From Streptomyces sp. CB09001 (GTDB lineage Bacteria; Actinomycetota; Actinomycetes; Streptomycetales; Streptomycetaceae): a stretch of DNA of 64,000 nucleotides. This document shows, in pieces, positions 16,861-26,450 of the stretch; the first letter of the stretch is position 1; each line of letters starts with the position of its first letter. The notes under the pieces were generated by a model. The model ran no database searches. It was not told the DNA's origin and saw only the letters and a list, made by a program, of their open reading frames with translations. Both the position numbers and the translations under genes were made by a program. The stretch spans positions 2,108,001 to 2,172,000 of the forward strand of contig NZ_CP026730.1 of NCBI RefSeq assembly GCF_003369795.1, written 5' to 3'.

Positions 16861-19800
16861 ATGGCCCCTCGGCTCAGTGTCATCGTCCCGATCTACAACG
16901 TGGAGCGCTATCTCCCCGCCTGCCTCGACTCCTTGGCCGCGCAGACCTTCCGCGACCTCGAAGTGCTCATGGTGGACGACGGTTCGCCGGACGACTCGGC
17001 CTCGATAGCCGCCGACTACGAGGCCCGCGATCCACGCTTCAAGCTGATCCGCAAGGAGAACGCCGGTCTGGGCGCGGCGCGGAACACGGGGATGACACGG
17101 CTGGCACCCGAGTCCGAGTACGTCGCCTTCGTGGACAGCGACGACATGATCCCGCCGAACGCCTACCGGCTGATGGTGGACAGCCTCGACGAGAGCGGCT
17201 CGGATTTCGTCACGGGCAACGTCCAGCACATCAACAGCACCAAGATCTGGCAGTCCCCCATGCACCGCATCCTCGCCGGCGGTGCGGTCAGGCGGACGCA
17301 CATATCGCGGAACAAGAAGCTGCTGACCGACCGAATAGCCTGCAACAAGGTGTTCCGCCGCTCGTTCTGGGAGAAGCACGACCTCTCCTTCCCGGAGGGC
17401 GTGCTGTACGAGGACGTCCCGGTGATCCTCCCGGCGCAGTTCCTCGCCGAGGCCGTGGACATCATCAGCGAGCCCACGTACTACTGGCGCCTGCGCGAGG
17501 GCGAGGCCGCCCCCTCCATCACCCAGCGCCGGACCGAGCCGAAGGCCGTGCGGGACCGTGCGGCGGCGGTGGAGTCCGTCAGCCGGTTCTTCGCCTCCCG
17601 GCCCGGCGAGTCGGGCGCCGAGCTGAAGCACGCGTACGACCACACCGCCCTCACCGGTGACCTGCGGATCTTCCTGAACGTTCTGCCGGACGGTGACGAG
17701 GAGTTCCGCGCCGAGTTCCTGCGGGTGATCAACAAGTACCTGGACCAGGTCGACCCGCGGGTGGTCATGGAGCTGCCCGCGACGGCCCGCATCAAGTGGC
17801 TGCTGGTGCGCAAGCACGCGCTGGACGACCTCGTGGACCTGATCAAGGCGGAACGGCGCGGTGACGCCGTGGAGATCAGCGGGCTCGTCCGCAAGTACGT
17901 CAGTTACCCCACGGTGGGGGCGATCGCCGCCGGCCTGCCGAAGAAGGCGCGCCGGATCGACCCCGACCTGAGGCTCCACGCCCCGCTGCAGGACATCCGC
18001 TGGGACGGCGGCAGACTGCGGCTGGCCGGGCACGCGTGGGTCGACCAGATCGACCAGGCGGGCAGGCGCAGCGCCGCCAAGGTCCTGGTGCTGAAGAAGG
18101 ACGGCTCCCGGCGGGCCACGGTGGTGCCGCTGCGCAACACCCACGTGCCCGAGGCGACGTCGCTGTCCGGCCGCACGCACACCAACTACGACTGGTCGGG
18201 CTGGGAGGCGGACCTCGACCCGCTCAAGCTGCGCAGGGGTTCCCAGTGGGAAGAGGGGACCTGGCGGGTGGGCATCGGCATCGCCACCGCCGGTCTGCTG
18301 CGCAAGCGCGCGGTCCAGGTCAAGGGCCCGACGCGGGCCAACCACCCGCCCTACCAGTGGCTGGACGATGACTTCCGGCTGCTGCCGACCCCGGTCAACG
18401 GGGCGTTGCGGCTCACCGTCGAGCGGGTACGCGCGCTGATCACGGGCCACCGGGCGGCCGGCGCGGACATCGAGATCGACGGTGAGATCCGCGTGCCGCT
18501 GGACGCGGGAGAGACTGTCTCGCTGCGCGTCACCAACAAGAAGAGCGGCGAGCGGCTGCACTACCCGGTCACGCTGGACGCGGCCGACGGCGGGCACACC
18601 CCGTTCACGGTGCGGGTGCCGATGCGGGACGTCGCCCTGCTGCCGGAGCACCAGGACGTCGTGAAGGAGGAGAACGCCGCCGGTGGCGCGGACCCCGCGG
18701 CGGCCTCCCGGCGCAACTGGAGCACCCAGCTGGTGGCGGTGGCTCCCGACGGGGGCGAGCGTCGCTTCTCCACCGTGGTCCGTGAGGGGCTCGCGGACGG
18801 CGAGATGCGGCTGCCGGCCTCCCTCGCGGAGAACGCCGACCGCAACGAGATAGCCCTGGTCTCGGGACACAACGGCTATCTGAAATTCTCCGGCCGCCCG
18901 CTCCAGGCGAAGATCACGTCGGTGCGCTGGACCGGTGACCGCTATGTCGTCGAGGGCGTGAGTGCCGCCGACATCGACGGGGCGGACTTCGTGGTGAAGG
19001 CCCGGGACCGGTTCGACGAGAAGACCGTGGCCCTGCGGACCTCACCGGACGGTTCGTTCGGCGCCGAGTTCACCCCGGCGTCCATGTCCGGTCCGGACGG
19101 AACGCTGCCGCTCAAGAGCGGGCGCTGGAACTTCTTCCTGCGCACCCCCGACGGCAGCGACATACCCTTCCTCGTCGACCGGCTCGCCGTGGACGACTTC
19201 CCGGTGCTCGGCGCCGCGAAGGACCGGGAGTACGAGTTCGAGTCCCGTTGGTACAACTTCCCGCAGCTGCACTGCCCGTCGGACCTGTCCGTCCTGGAGC
19301 GCGGCGCCTACCGTCAGGAGCGGCTGCGCAAGGACGTGTACGAAGCGGGGCGGACCCAGCCGCTGCGGGACGCGGTGCTGTTCATCAGCTACAACGGCAA
19401 GCAGTACTCGGACTCCCCGCGCGCGATGCACGAGGAGCTGCTGCGCCGGGGGGCCGACCTGGAGTACCTGTGGCTGGTCCGGGACGGTCAGGTGGACCTG
19501 CCCGACACCGCGCGCAAGGTGCGGTTCTGGAGCACCGAGTGGTACGAGGCACTGGCCCGCTGCCGCTACATCGTCACCAACGCGCACCTGCCGCACTGGA
19601 TGGAGCGCCGTCCGGGGCAGGTGATCGTGCAGACGTGGCACGGCACCATGCTGAAGAAGATCGGCCTGGACATCGAGGCGCCGAAGTTCGACCCCCAGTA
19701 CCACGAGCGGCTGATCCAGGAGGCCCGCAACTGGACGATGCTGGTCTCCTCCAACCGCTTCAGCACGCCGATCCTCAAGCGTGCCATGGGATTCGACGGA

Positions 19801-20454
19801 AAGATCATCGAGACCGGGTACCCGCGCAACGACTACCTCTACGCGCCGGACCTCGCCGAGCGGGCCCGGGAGATCAAGGAGCGGCTCGGTGTGCCCTCCG
19901 ACAAGCGGGTGATCCTCTACGCGCCGACCTGGCGGGACGACCTCTCGCACCGGCGGGGGCAGTTCAAGTTCGATCTGCGCATCGACGTCGAGGACGCCCG
20001 CGCGCGGCTGGGTGACGACCACGTGCTGCTGATCCGCCGGCACTCCAACGTCGTGGACAGCATTCCCGGCGCGGGCAACGGCTTCGTGCACGACGTCTCG
20101 GAGTATCCCGACATCGCGGACCTGTATCTCGCCGCCGACGTGCTGGTGACGGACTACTCCTCGGTGATGTTCGACTACGCGCACCTGAAGCGGCCCATGC
20201 TGTTCTTCACGTACGACCTGGAGCACTACCGGGACAAGCTGCGCGGCTTCTACTTCGACTTCGAGAACGACGCGCCGGGTCCGCTGATCCGCACCTCGGA
20301 GGAGCTGGTGAGCGCGCTGGGCGACCTGGACAAGGTGTCGGCCGAGTACGCGGACCGCTACCGGCGCTTCCAGGAGCTGTTCTGCGACCTCGACGACGGC
20401 CGGGCCGCGGCGCGCGTCGTCGATCTGATGCTGGAGCAGGCGCGGGAGGTCTGA
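16861..20454 (+). CDS. large GT2 / TagF-like fusion glycosyltransferase, 1197 aa
   Basis: ATG at 16861, where SVIVPIYNVERYLPACLDSL begins; the open frame continues 1.5 kb upstream only as a shadow of the previous gene. Residues 1-320: GT2 with MVDDGSPDDSAS, GLGAARNTGM and FVDSDDMI. Residues about 350-800: an unrecognised beta-rich middle part in which two to three similar modules appear (LRLHAPLQDIRWDGGRLRLAG and related). Residues about 820-1190: TagF-like domain with VQTWHGTMLKKIG, ETGYPRNDYLY, ILYAPTWRDD, LLIRRHSN and LVTDYSSVMFDYAHLKRPM. Likely polymerises a cell-wall glycopolymer at the inner membrane face. A double terminator follows the gene. Confidence 0.88.
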   Translation: MAPRLSVIVPIYNVERYLPACLDSLAAQTFRDLEVLMVDDGSPDDSASIAADYEARDPRFKLIRKENAGLGAARNTGMTRLAPESEYVAFVDSDDMIPPNAYRLMVDSLDESGSDFVTGNVQHINSTKIWQSPMHRILAGGAVRRTHISRNKKLLTDRIACNKVFRRSFWEKHDLSFPEGVLYEDVPVILPAQFLAEAVDIISEPTYYWRLREGEAAPSITQRRTEPKAVRDRAAAVESVSRFFASRPGESGAELKHAYDHTALTGDLRIFLNVLPDGDEEFRAEFLRVINKYLDQVDPRVVMELPATARIKWLLVRKHALDDLVDLIKAERRGDAVEISGLVRKYVSYPTVGAIAAGLPKKARRIDPDLRLHAPLQDIRWDGGRLRLAGHAWVDQIDQAGRRSAAKVLVLKKDGSRRATVVPLRNTHVPEATSLSGRTHTNYDWSGWEADLDPLKLRRGSQWEEGTWRVGIGIATAGLLRKRAVQVKGPTRANHPPYQWLDDDFRLLPTPVNGALRLTVERVRALITGHRAAGADIEIDGEIRVPLDAGETVSLRVTNKKSGERLHYPVTLDAADGGHTPFTVRVPMRDVALLPEHQDVVKEENAAGGADPAAASRRNWSTQLVAVAPDGGERRFSTVVREGLADGEMRLPASLAENADRNEIALVSGHNGYLKFSGRPLQAKITSVRWTGDRYVVEGVSAADIDGADFVVKARDRFDEKTVALRTSPDGSFGAEFTPASMSGPDGTLPLKSGRWNFFLRTPDGSDIPFLVDRLAVDDFPVLGAAKDREYEFESRWYNFPQLHCPSDLSVLERGAYRQERLRKDVYEAGRTQPLRDAVLFISYNGKQYSDSPRAMHEELLRRGADLEYLWLVRDGQVDLPDTARKVRFWSTEWYEALARCRYIVTNAHLPHWMERRPGQVIVQTWHGTMLKKIGLDIEAPKFDPQYHERLIQEARNWTMLVSSNRFSTPILKRAMGFDGKIIETGYPRNDYLYAPDLAERAREIKERLGVPSDKRVILYAPTWRDDLSHRRGQFKFDLRIDVEDARARLGDDHVLLIRRHSNVVDSIPGAGNGFVHDVSEYPDIADLYLAADVLVTDYSSVMFDYAHLKRPMLFFTYDLEHYRDKLRGFYFDFENDAPGPLIRTSEELVSALGDLDKVSAEYADRYRRFQELFCDLDDGRAAARVVDLMLEQAREV

Positions 20455-20464
20455 ACCGTCACGA

Positions 20465-20501
20465 CACGGCCGGGTCCGGGACTGCGCCGGGCCCGGCCGT
20501 G
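20465..20501. terminator. convergent-gene terminator hairpin 1
   Basis: CACGGCCGGGTCCGG (20465-20479) pairs with CCGGGCCCGGCCGTG (20487-20501), a 15-bp stem with one G:U and a 7-nt loop, 10 nt after the stop of the 1197-aa fusion protein. There is no U-run, as is usual in Streptomyces. Confidence 0.75.
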
Positions 20502-20549
20502 GCTGTCGCCGGCGCAGGGCCGGCTCAACGCGACGCGGGCCTCACCCTG

Positions 20550-20588
20550 CCGGAGACCGCCGCGGCACGGGGCCGCGGCGGTCTCCGG
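20550..20588. terminator. convergent-gene terminator hairpin 2
   Basis: A perfect 17-bp inverted repeat, CCGGAGACCGCCGCGGC at 20550-20566 and its complement at 20572-20588, with a 5-nt loop. It stands between the plus-strand fusion gene and the minus-strand epimerase and can stop transcripts from both sides. Confidence 0.78.
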
Positions 20589-20687
20589 AGGCATGAGGCC
20601 CGAACACCACAGGTGTGAGACCGAATCCGCACGTCGAACCGGTCACCCGTCGGCCAATAACCCGTCAGCCAGTCACCCGTCGGCCGG

Positions 20688-21656
20688 TCACGGGTGCCGA
20701 CGGCACCAGCCCTTCCAGGCCGACTCGATCATCTCGTCCAGGCCGTACCGGGCCGACCAGCCGAGTTCCTCGCGGATGCGGTCGGCCGACGCGACGACCC
20801 GGGCGGCGTCGCCGGGCCTGCGGTCGGTCACCTCGGGGGCGACGTCCTGCTTCTCGGCGACCTTGAGGATGCGGTCCACCATCTCGCGTACGGAGCTGCC
20901 CTCGCCCCGGCCCACGTTGAGCGTGAGGGCGGTGCCTTCCGCGGCCGCCTCCAGCCGGACTGCGGCCGCCAGGTGGGCGGAGGCGATGTCCTCGACGTGA
21001 ATGTAGTCGCGCACACACGTGCCGTCGGGGGTGGCGTAGTCGTCCCCGAAGATCCGGGGTGCGTCACCGGCCTCCAGGCGTTCGAAGACCATGGGGATGA
21101 GGTTGAACACGCCGGTGTCGGCCAGCTCGGGGGCGGCGGCGCCGGCGACGTTGAAGTACCGCAGGGAGGCGCTGCGAAGCCCGTGGGCCCGGGCGGCGGC
21201 GTTGATCAGCCACTCTCCGACGAGTTTGCTCTCGCCGTACGGGCTCAGCGGCCGGCAGTCGGTCTCCTCGGTGACCAGGTCGACGTCCGGCATGCCGTAC
21301 ACGGCCGCCGACGAGGAGAAGACCAACCGGTCGACGCCGTTCGCGGTCATCGCCTCCAGCAGGGTCTGCAGGCCGGTGACGTTCTCCCGGTAGTAGTACA
21401 GGGGACGTTCCACGGACTCGCCGACCTGCTTCTTGCCGGCGATGTGCACGACGCCGGTCACGCCGTGCTCACGGATCGCGGCGTCCAGCCCGGACGCGTC
21501 GAGCACACTGCCGACCACCAGGGGCACTCCGTCGGGTACCCGGTCCCGGCTGCCCGTCGAGAGGTCGTCGTACACCATGACCTGCCGACCGCCTTCGGTC
21601 ATCGCGCGCACGACGTGCGCTCCGATGAAGCCGGCACCGCCAGTGATCATCCACAT
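20688..21656 (-). CDS. galE: UDP-glucose 4-epimerase (GalE family)
   Basis: 322 aa from the ATG at 21656 with AAGGG upstream; an upstream extension overlaps the next gene and has no family sequence. TGGAGFIGAHV is the NAD-binding GxxGxxG loop, VFSSSAAVYG holds the catalytic Ser and PYGESK the Tyr-x3-Lys pair. TALTLNVGRGEGSSVREM and RRPGDAARVVAS are typical of GalE. It interconverts UDP-Glc and UDP-Gal, or the N-acetyl forms; substrate choice is uncertain. Its start lies 7 nt from the stop of the 1469-aa transferase, so it probably feeds UDP-galactose or UDP-GalNAc to this locus. Confidence 0.9.
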   Translation of the reverse strand: MWMITGGAGFIGAHVVRAMTEGGRQVMVYDDLSTGSRDRVPDGVPLVVGSVLDASGLDAAIREHGVTGVVHIAGKKQVGESVERPLYYYRENVTGLQTLLEAMTANGVDRLVFSSSAAVYGMPDVDLVTEETDCRPLSPYGESKLVGEWLINAAARAHGLRSASLRYFNVAGAAAPELADTGVFNLIPMVFERLEAGDAPRIFGDDYATPDGTCVRDYIHVEDIASAHLAAAVRLEAAAEGTALTLNVGRGEGSSVREMVDRILKVAEKQDVAPEVTDRRPGDAARVVASADRIREELGWSARYGLDEMIESAWKGWCRRHP

Positions 21657-21663
21657 GCCTTCG

Positions 21664-24600
21664 TCATCCCTTTCCGTGGCGCCGCGTGTCCAGCCCGTCG
21701 ATGGCCCGGAAGACGCGTGCGCAGTTCTCCGTGTCGCGCTGGCCGAAGAAGTGCTCGACGCGCCGGGCGTACGGCTCACCGACCGTGAACCCGCGGTCGA
21801 TCGCCGCGACGATCTCGTCGACGGCCCCCTCCACCGACCGGCACACCGGTCCGAACCCGTCACGGGTCAGGTCGTAGTAGCCGCGGCGGTAGTGCCGGCC
21901 GTAGAAGTCGTCCTCGTCGAAGGGCACGTAGACGAGGGGCTTGCCCATGTAGGCCACGTCGAAGAAGACGGACGAATAGTCGGTGACGAGGAGCGAGCAC
22001 TCCCTCATCGCCTCCTGCACACCGCGCTTGGTCTGCTCGGCGACGGTGATGTTGGGGTGGTCCACCTTGAAGTGACGCAGGTGCGGGCGGATCTCGTAGT
22101 GCGGGTAGAACTCCAGCTTGACGTCGGCACGCTCCAGCGCGGCCCGCAGCCGCTCGTCCTCCAGCAGCTGCGAGAAGAACCGGAAGTACTCCGAGGCCGC
22201 GAACTGGACCCGCGGGCGCAGTCTGCGGTTGTACGACGGCACCACGATGTCGCGGCGCCACGTCGGCATGAGCAGCACGGTGCGCGGTCCCTCGATGGGC
22301 TGCAGCTTGTCGAAGCGAGGGAAGCCCAGGGCCTGGACCTCGTCGGGCGCATAGCCCATCTCGTCGCGGATGTAGGCGGCCTCGTCCTCGGACGCGGCCA
22401 CGAACAGGTCGACGCTCGTGGACTGCCGGTGCGCGGACTGCGACACGTCGTTGTAAGTCACGCCGTGCTGGAGGAACACCCGGCGGTAGTTCAGCAGGTC
22501 GCCGTAGATGCGCAGGTAATTGACCTTGCTCATGCTGGGCGGCGCGAGGTACGCCTCCAGGTCGTACGGCGATATCAGGCGGGTGGCGTTGAGGAGGTAG
22601 AGCCGGTGCTTGAGCGAACCGAGGGCGAGGACGTTGCCGCAGTCCTGCACCTTCGCACGGTCGGCCGCCTTCGCGTCGATGACGTAGTAGACGTTGCGAC
22701 GGGGCTGGTTCTGGCGCACCCAGCGGAAGAAGTGGTGGCCGTTGTCCTGTGCGGTGTCATGGCGCTCTCCGACGATCCAGATGTCACGGCGGGCGAGGAC
22801 GGGCCGGGTGAGCCAGTAGAGCAGCCGCAGCAGCCAGCCGGGCTTCCGCGCGGCGATCCGCCCGGTCTCGCGGCCGAGGCGGCGCAGCTTGTCGACGACG
22901 CCCGCGGCCGAGCGCCTCCGGGCCACCCTCACTTGGGCCCGGCCTTCCGGGTCCGCCGACACCTCGTAGCGGAAGGCGCCGATTCGGTCGACGCCCTTGA
23001 AGCGGTGGAACGCCGGCCGGCTCGTTACCGGGATGTCGACGAAACCGCCCGGTCCGTGCAGTCGCACCGAGAGGGAGTAGGAGCCACCGTGCAGCGCCGA
23101 CAGCTCGTCGGGGCCGAGGTCGGCCCGCCAGCCGCTGTAGAGGTCCCGTTGCTTGCGGATGTGCCAGCGGTCGCGCCGGTACACCTGTCGCGCCCGCACG
23201 GCGTGTTCCCGGCCTCCGGGAGCGGCGAACACAAGTTCCAGACGGTTGTCGAAGTCCTCGTCGATGTCGACCTGGTCGAGGGCGAAGAAGCCCTCGGCGC
23301 GCAGCACGTCGCCGACGGCGCGGACGGACTCCGCCTGTGCCGTCAGGGTGCCGACGCGCAGCAGCGTGGAGTCTTCCACGTCGCCTTCGGTCCGGCGGAA
23401 GACCACGGTGCCCGCGACGGCCAGTTCGGGCAGGAAGCGGGGCTCCTCGAACGGCCGGCTGAAGAGCCTGATGTTGCCCGCCTTCACGGCGTGGTGCGGG
23501 ATCAGGGAGCTGTTCGGACCGGCGTACTCCAGGATCACGTCGTCCGGGATGTCCTGGTAGAGGGCTCGCAGCCGTGGGAAGAGTGCCTCCAGCTCTTCGA
23601 CGACCCCGGCCTTGGGCAGGTTCGCCAGGTAGGGGTGGAAGCATCCGGCCACGAAGCGCTGGAGGGCCGCCCGCTGTTCCTGTCCCGCGGCCGCGTGGGC
23701 GTCCAGCAGCCTCTGGTGCAGGGCCAGCAGGTCCCGGGCGGTCTCGAGGCGGTTCCGGGCGGCGAACCCGGTCCCGGCCTCGCCGGGGACGCCGTACACG
23801 AGCGCATCCGTCACCCGGATGCGGCGCGCGGCCAGCAGGAGGGTGACGACGAAGGTGATGTGGTCGAGGTCCTGGCCGTCCCCGACGTGGAAGCCGTGTT
23901 CACGCAGCAGGTCGGACCGGAACAGCTTGCCGCCGGGCGAGGCGGCGAAGAGCAGGTCGGGAGCATCGGTGAGGCCGTCGAGGGTCCGGTCGCCGGGTGC
24001 GAAGCACGCACGCAGGAGCGTGTCGGTCTCGGCGAGTACCTCCGAGTCATGCCAGGTGTCGGCCACGACGACGTCGGGGCCGTCCGTGGCCGCCTCGGCG
24101 AGGAGCCTGGTCAGAGCGCCCTCGGCGAGGGCTCCGGATCCGTCCATGAACGCCGTGTAGGGGCCGGTCAGCCGGTCGAGCACCGGGTGCCGCGCGTGCT
24201 GGGCGGCGCCGGCGTCCTCGGCGCGGACGATGCTCGTGTTGGCGTAGCGGTCGGCGAACTCGACGGCGCCCGGCGCGTCGGGGCCGGCCCCGGCCGTGAC
24301 CAGGAGCACCTGGGTCCGGCCGAACTCCTGCTGGCAGGCGAGGGAGCTCAGGGCGGCCCGCAGCGCATCGTCGTCGTAGCCGGTGCAGAAGACCACGACG
24401 CTCGCGTCGGGGCGGGCGGGCTCGGCGGCCGTCGCGGGCAGCTCGCGGGTGCGCCACCACTGCCAGTGCTCGGGGCTCGGCGCCTCGCGTACGGCCGTCT
24501 TGGCGACGTTCTGGTCGGCGGGGCGCCAGACGACGTTGCCGCTGCCCGTGACGTCCGCCCACAGGCCGGCCGGTTCCAGCAGACGGTCGAGCGGTGCGAG

Positions 24601-26073
24601 GTCGACGCCGAGGACGCACAGGGCCGTGGTGTGCTTGCGTCCCTTCCACAGCACCTGCACGTTCAGGTTGACGAGGCTGTGCGCGGCGAGGACCGCCGAG
24701 GCCGCCGCGCTGTCGAGGGAGACCCGGTAGGTGAGGTGGGACTCCTCCACCCGCACGTCCGGCACGTCCACGACGACCCGTTCGCCGGTGTCCTTGGCGC
24801 GCACGTGCAGCGCAAGTCGCAGGCCGTCGTCGGGCTTGATGCGCTGGAACTGGTTGAGGATCCGGCCCTCGAACGTGAGCGTCCCGTCGTCGACGGTGAG
24901 CGAGGTGATCTGGTTGAACAGCTTGGAGTTCTCGAACTTCTCGTCCTGCAAACCGAGTTCGGTCACGTCGAGGTACTCGTCCGCGCCGGGCAGGTCGGCG
25001 TACCGGGCCGACCAGTACACGCGGTCGCCGCGGCGCACCAGGTCGGTGGAGACGACGCCGCGGCGCTGCTCGAAGTCACTGACGGTGAGGGCGGCGTCGG
25101 CCAGCCGGTGCCTCAGGAAGAAGGCGCGCACCCGGTCCAGCGGCCCGCACAGCGCGTAGGCCCGCTCGTCGATCTCGGTCAGGTACTCCGAGACGATGTC
25201 CAGGAAGGCGGTGCGGAACGCCTCGTCGCCGGAGCGCAGCTCCTTGCCGTAGAGCCGCACGTCGTGGCTGATGAAGCGGGCGTCCTTGTAGGTCTTGACC
25301 TCCTCGGCGCCGGCGTCGCGCAGGAAGGCGTCCGCCCGCCGGTGCACTTCGACCCGGTCGGAGATGCTGCGGATCTCCGCCCGCCGGTTGGTGATCGAGG
25401 CCGAACCGTCCTGCGCGTCCTCCCAGAACCACCGGTAGACCGGTTCGGCGAGGACGGTGATCCCGGAGGCGAGGGTGTAGGTCTTGGCGGAGAAGAAGGT
25501 GTCCTCGTAGAAGAGGCCCTCGGGGAAGAGGATCTCGTTGCCGAGCAGGAAGTCCCGTCGGTAGAGCTTCGCCGCGGCGATGGGGTCGTTGATCAGCTCG
25601 GGCCAGTCCCGGATGCCGTCGACGCTCCGGTCGGCGCCGTAGAGCAGGGGCTGCCACACGGTGGTGGTGCCGCGCTGCGGGTTGACCCGGTGGGCGCGGC
25701 CGGCGGTGATGTCCGCACCGGTGTTCCGGGCCGACTCCAGCAGCAGTTCGCACGCCTTGACGGGCAGTTCGTCGTCGGAGTCGAGGAACATGACGTATTC
25801 ACCGCGCGCGGCGCGGATCCCGTCGTTGCGCGGGGCACCCACGCCGCCGCTGTTCGTCTGCCTGGATATGACCCTCAGGCCCGGTATCCGGTCCGCGTAT
25901 CTCTCCGCGACCACCCGGCTGCTGTCCTGGGACGCGTCGTCGACGACCAGGACCTCGAGGTCCTGGCACGTCTGCACGACCAGGGAGTCGAGGGCCCGGC
26001 CAAGGGTGACCGCGGCGTTGTACGCGGGGACGATGACGGTGATGCTCGGTGCAGCATCCACGCGCGGGGACAT
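21664..26073 (-). CDS. giant two-GT2 / TagF-like fusion glycosyltransferase, 1469 aa
   Basis: ATG at 26073 with GGAGG 4-5 nt upstream; an ATG 36 nt further up lacks a site. Residues about 8-230: GT2 domain with ITVIVPAYNAAVTLGRAL, LVVDDASQDSSR, GVGAPRNDGIRAA and MFLDSDDEL. About 330-540: beta-rich linker modules. About 545-780: a second GT-A-like domain (VVVFCTGYDDDALRAAL) where the metal motif is degenerate (FMDGSGALAE). About 1100-1460: TagF-like domain with LQHGVTYNDVSQ, ALGFPRFDKL, LLMPTWRRD, FYPHYEIRPH and LVTDYSSVFFDVA. The protein may build a branched or alternating polymer. It reads divergently from the CDP-alcohol transferase and couples to galE. Confidence 0.87.
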   Translation of the reverse strand: MSPRVDAAPSITVIVPAYNAAVTLGRALDSLVVQTCQDLEVLVVDDASQDSSRVVAERYADRIPGLRVISRQTNSGGVGAPRNDGIRAARGEYVMFLDSDDELPVKACELLLESARNTGADITAGRAHRVNPQRGTTTVWQPLLYGADRSVDGIRDWPELINDPIAAAKLYRRDFLLGNEILFPEGLFYEDTFFSAKTYTLASGITVLAEPVYRWFWEDAQDGSASITNRRAEIRSISDRVEVHRRADAFLRDAGAEEVKTYKDARFISHDVRLYGKELRSGDEAFRTAFLDIVSEYLTEIDERAYALCGPLDRVRAFFLRHRLADAALTVSDFEQRRGVVSTDLVRRGDRVYWSARYADLPGADEYLDVTELGLQDEKFENSKLFNQITSLTVDDGTLTFEGRILNQFQRIKPDDGLRLALHVRAKDTGERVVVDVPDVRVEESHLTYRVSLDSAAASAVLAAHSLVNLNVQVLWKGRKHTTALCVLGVDLAPLDRLLEPAGLWADVTGSGNVVWRPADQNVAKTAVREAPSPEHWQWWRTRELPATAAEPARPDASVVVFCTGYDDDALRAALSSLACQQEFGRTQVLLVTAGAGPDAPGAVEFADRYANTSIVRAEDAGAAQHARHPVLDRLTGPYTAFMDGSGALAEGALTRLLAEAATDGPDVVVADTWHDSEVLAETDTLLRACFAPGDRTLDGLTDAPDLLFAASPGGKLFRSDLLREHGFHVGDGQDLDHITFVVTLLLAARRIRVTDALVYGVPGEAGTGFAARNRLETARDLLALHQRLLDAHAAAGQEQRAALQRFVAGCFHPYLANLPKAGVVEELEALFPRLRALYQDIPDDVILEYAGPNSSLIPHHAVKAGNIRLFSRPFEEPRFLPELAVAGTVVFRRTEGDVEDSTLLRVGTLTAQAESVRAVGDVLRAEGFFALDQVDIDEDFDNRLELVFAAPGGREHAVRARQVYRRDRWHIRKQRDLYSGWRADLGPDELSALHGGSYSLSVRLHGPGGFVDIPVTSRPAFHRFKGVDRIGAFRYEVSADPEGRAQVRVARRRSAAGVVDKLRRLGRETGRIAARKPGWLLRLLYWLTRPVLARRDIWIVGERHDTAQDNGHHFFRWVRQNQPRRNVYYVIDAKAADRAKVQDCGNVLALGSLKHRLYLLNATRLISPYDLEAYLAPPSMSKVNYLRIYGDLLNYRRVFLQHGVTYNDVSQSAHRQSTSVDLFVAASEDEAAYIRDEMGYAPDEVQALGFPRFDKLQPIEGPRTVLLMPTWRRDIVVPSYNRRLRPRVQFAASEYFRFFSQLLEDERLRAALERADVKLEFYPHYEIRPHLRHFKVDHPNITVAEQTKRGVQEAMRECSLLVTDYSSVFFDVAYMGKPLVYVPFDEDDFYGRHYRRGYYDLTRDGFGPVCRSVEGAVDEIVAAIDRGFTVGEPYARRVEHFFGQRDTENCARVFRAIDGLDTRRHGKG

Positions 26074-26450
26074 CACGCCTCCATAACAGGGATGAACGTC
26101 GGAGATCACGGCTCCCGCGCCATGCAGGGCGCCCGAACCTCGGCTCGTATCACGGGGCAGTGACCGACTATTGAGCAGATTAACTCACCCGGCGTGTCAG
26201 GCCCGTTCCCATATGACCCCAAGTCGGGCACAAGTCCGCCAATCATCCAGCCGCGTGTGATTCACAACACAGGACTGTGTGAGCACCACAACCATCCGCG
26301 GTAGACCATTGTCTTAAGTCTGAGAGAACGGCGTATCGTTGGCCGCGCCCAACCCGCCTAGCGGTGACGTCTCGCGGCACGACCAACCACCTCCGCGCGC
26401 TCCTCGGTGCCTCACCGAGGGCCCCACCTCCGAAGGGCTTCCCCCCAACC
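26074..26450. other. divergent intergenic region, 377 bp, probable promoters
   Basis: No reading frame with coding character. It is AT-richer than its surroundings, as is usual for Streptomyces promoters, and separates two divergent glycopolymer genes. TTGTCT at 26309-26314 and TATCGT at 26334-26339 could be a weak -35/-10 pair for the plus-strand gene (19-nt spacing), but this is only suggestive. Confidence 0.4.
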
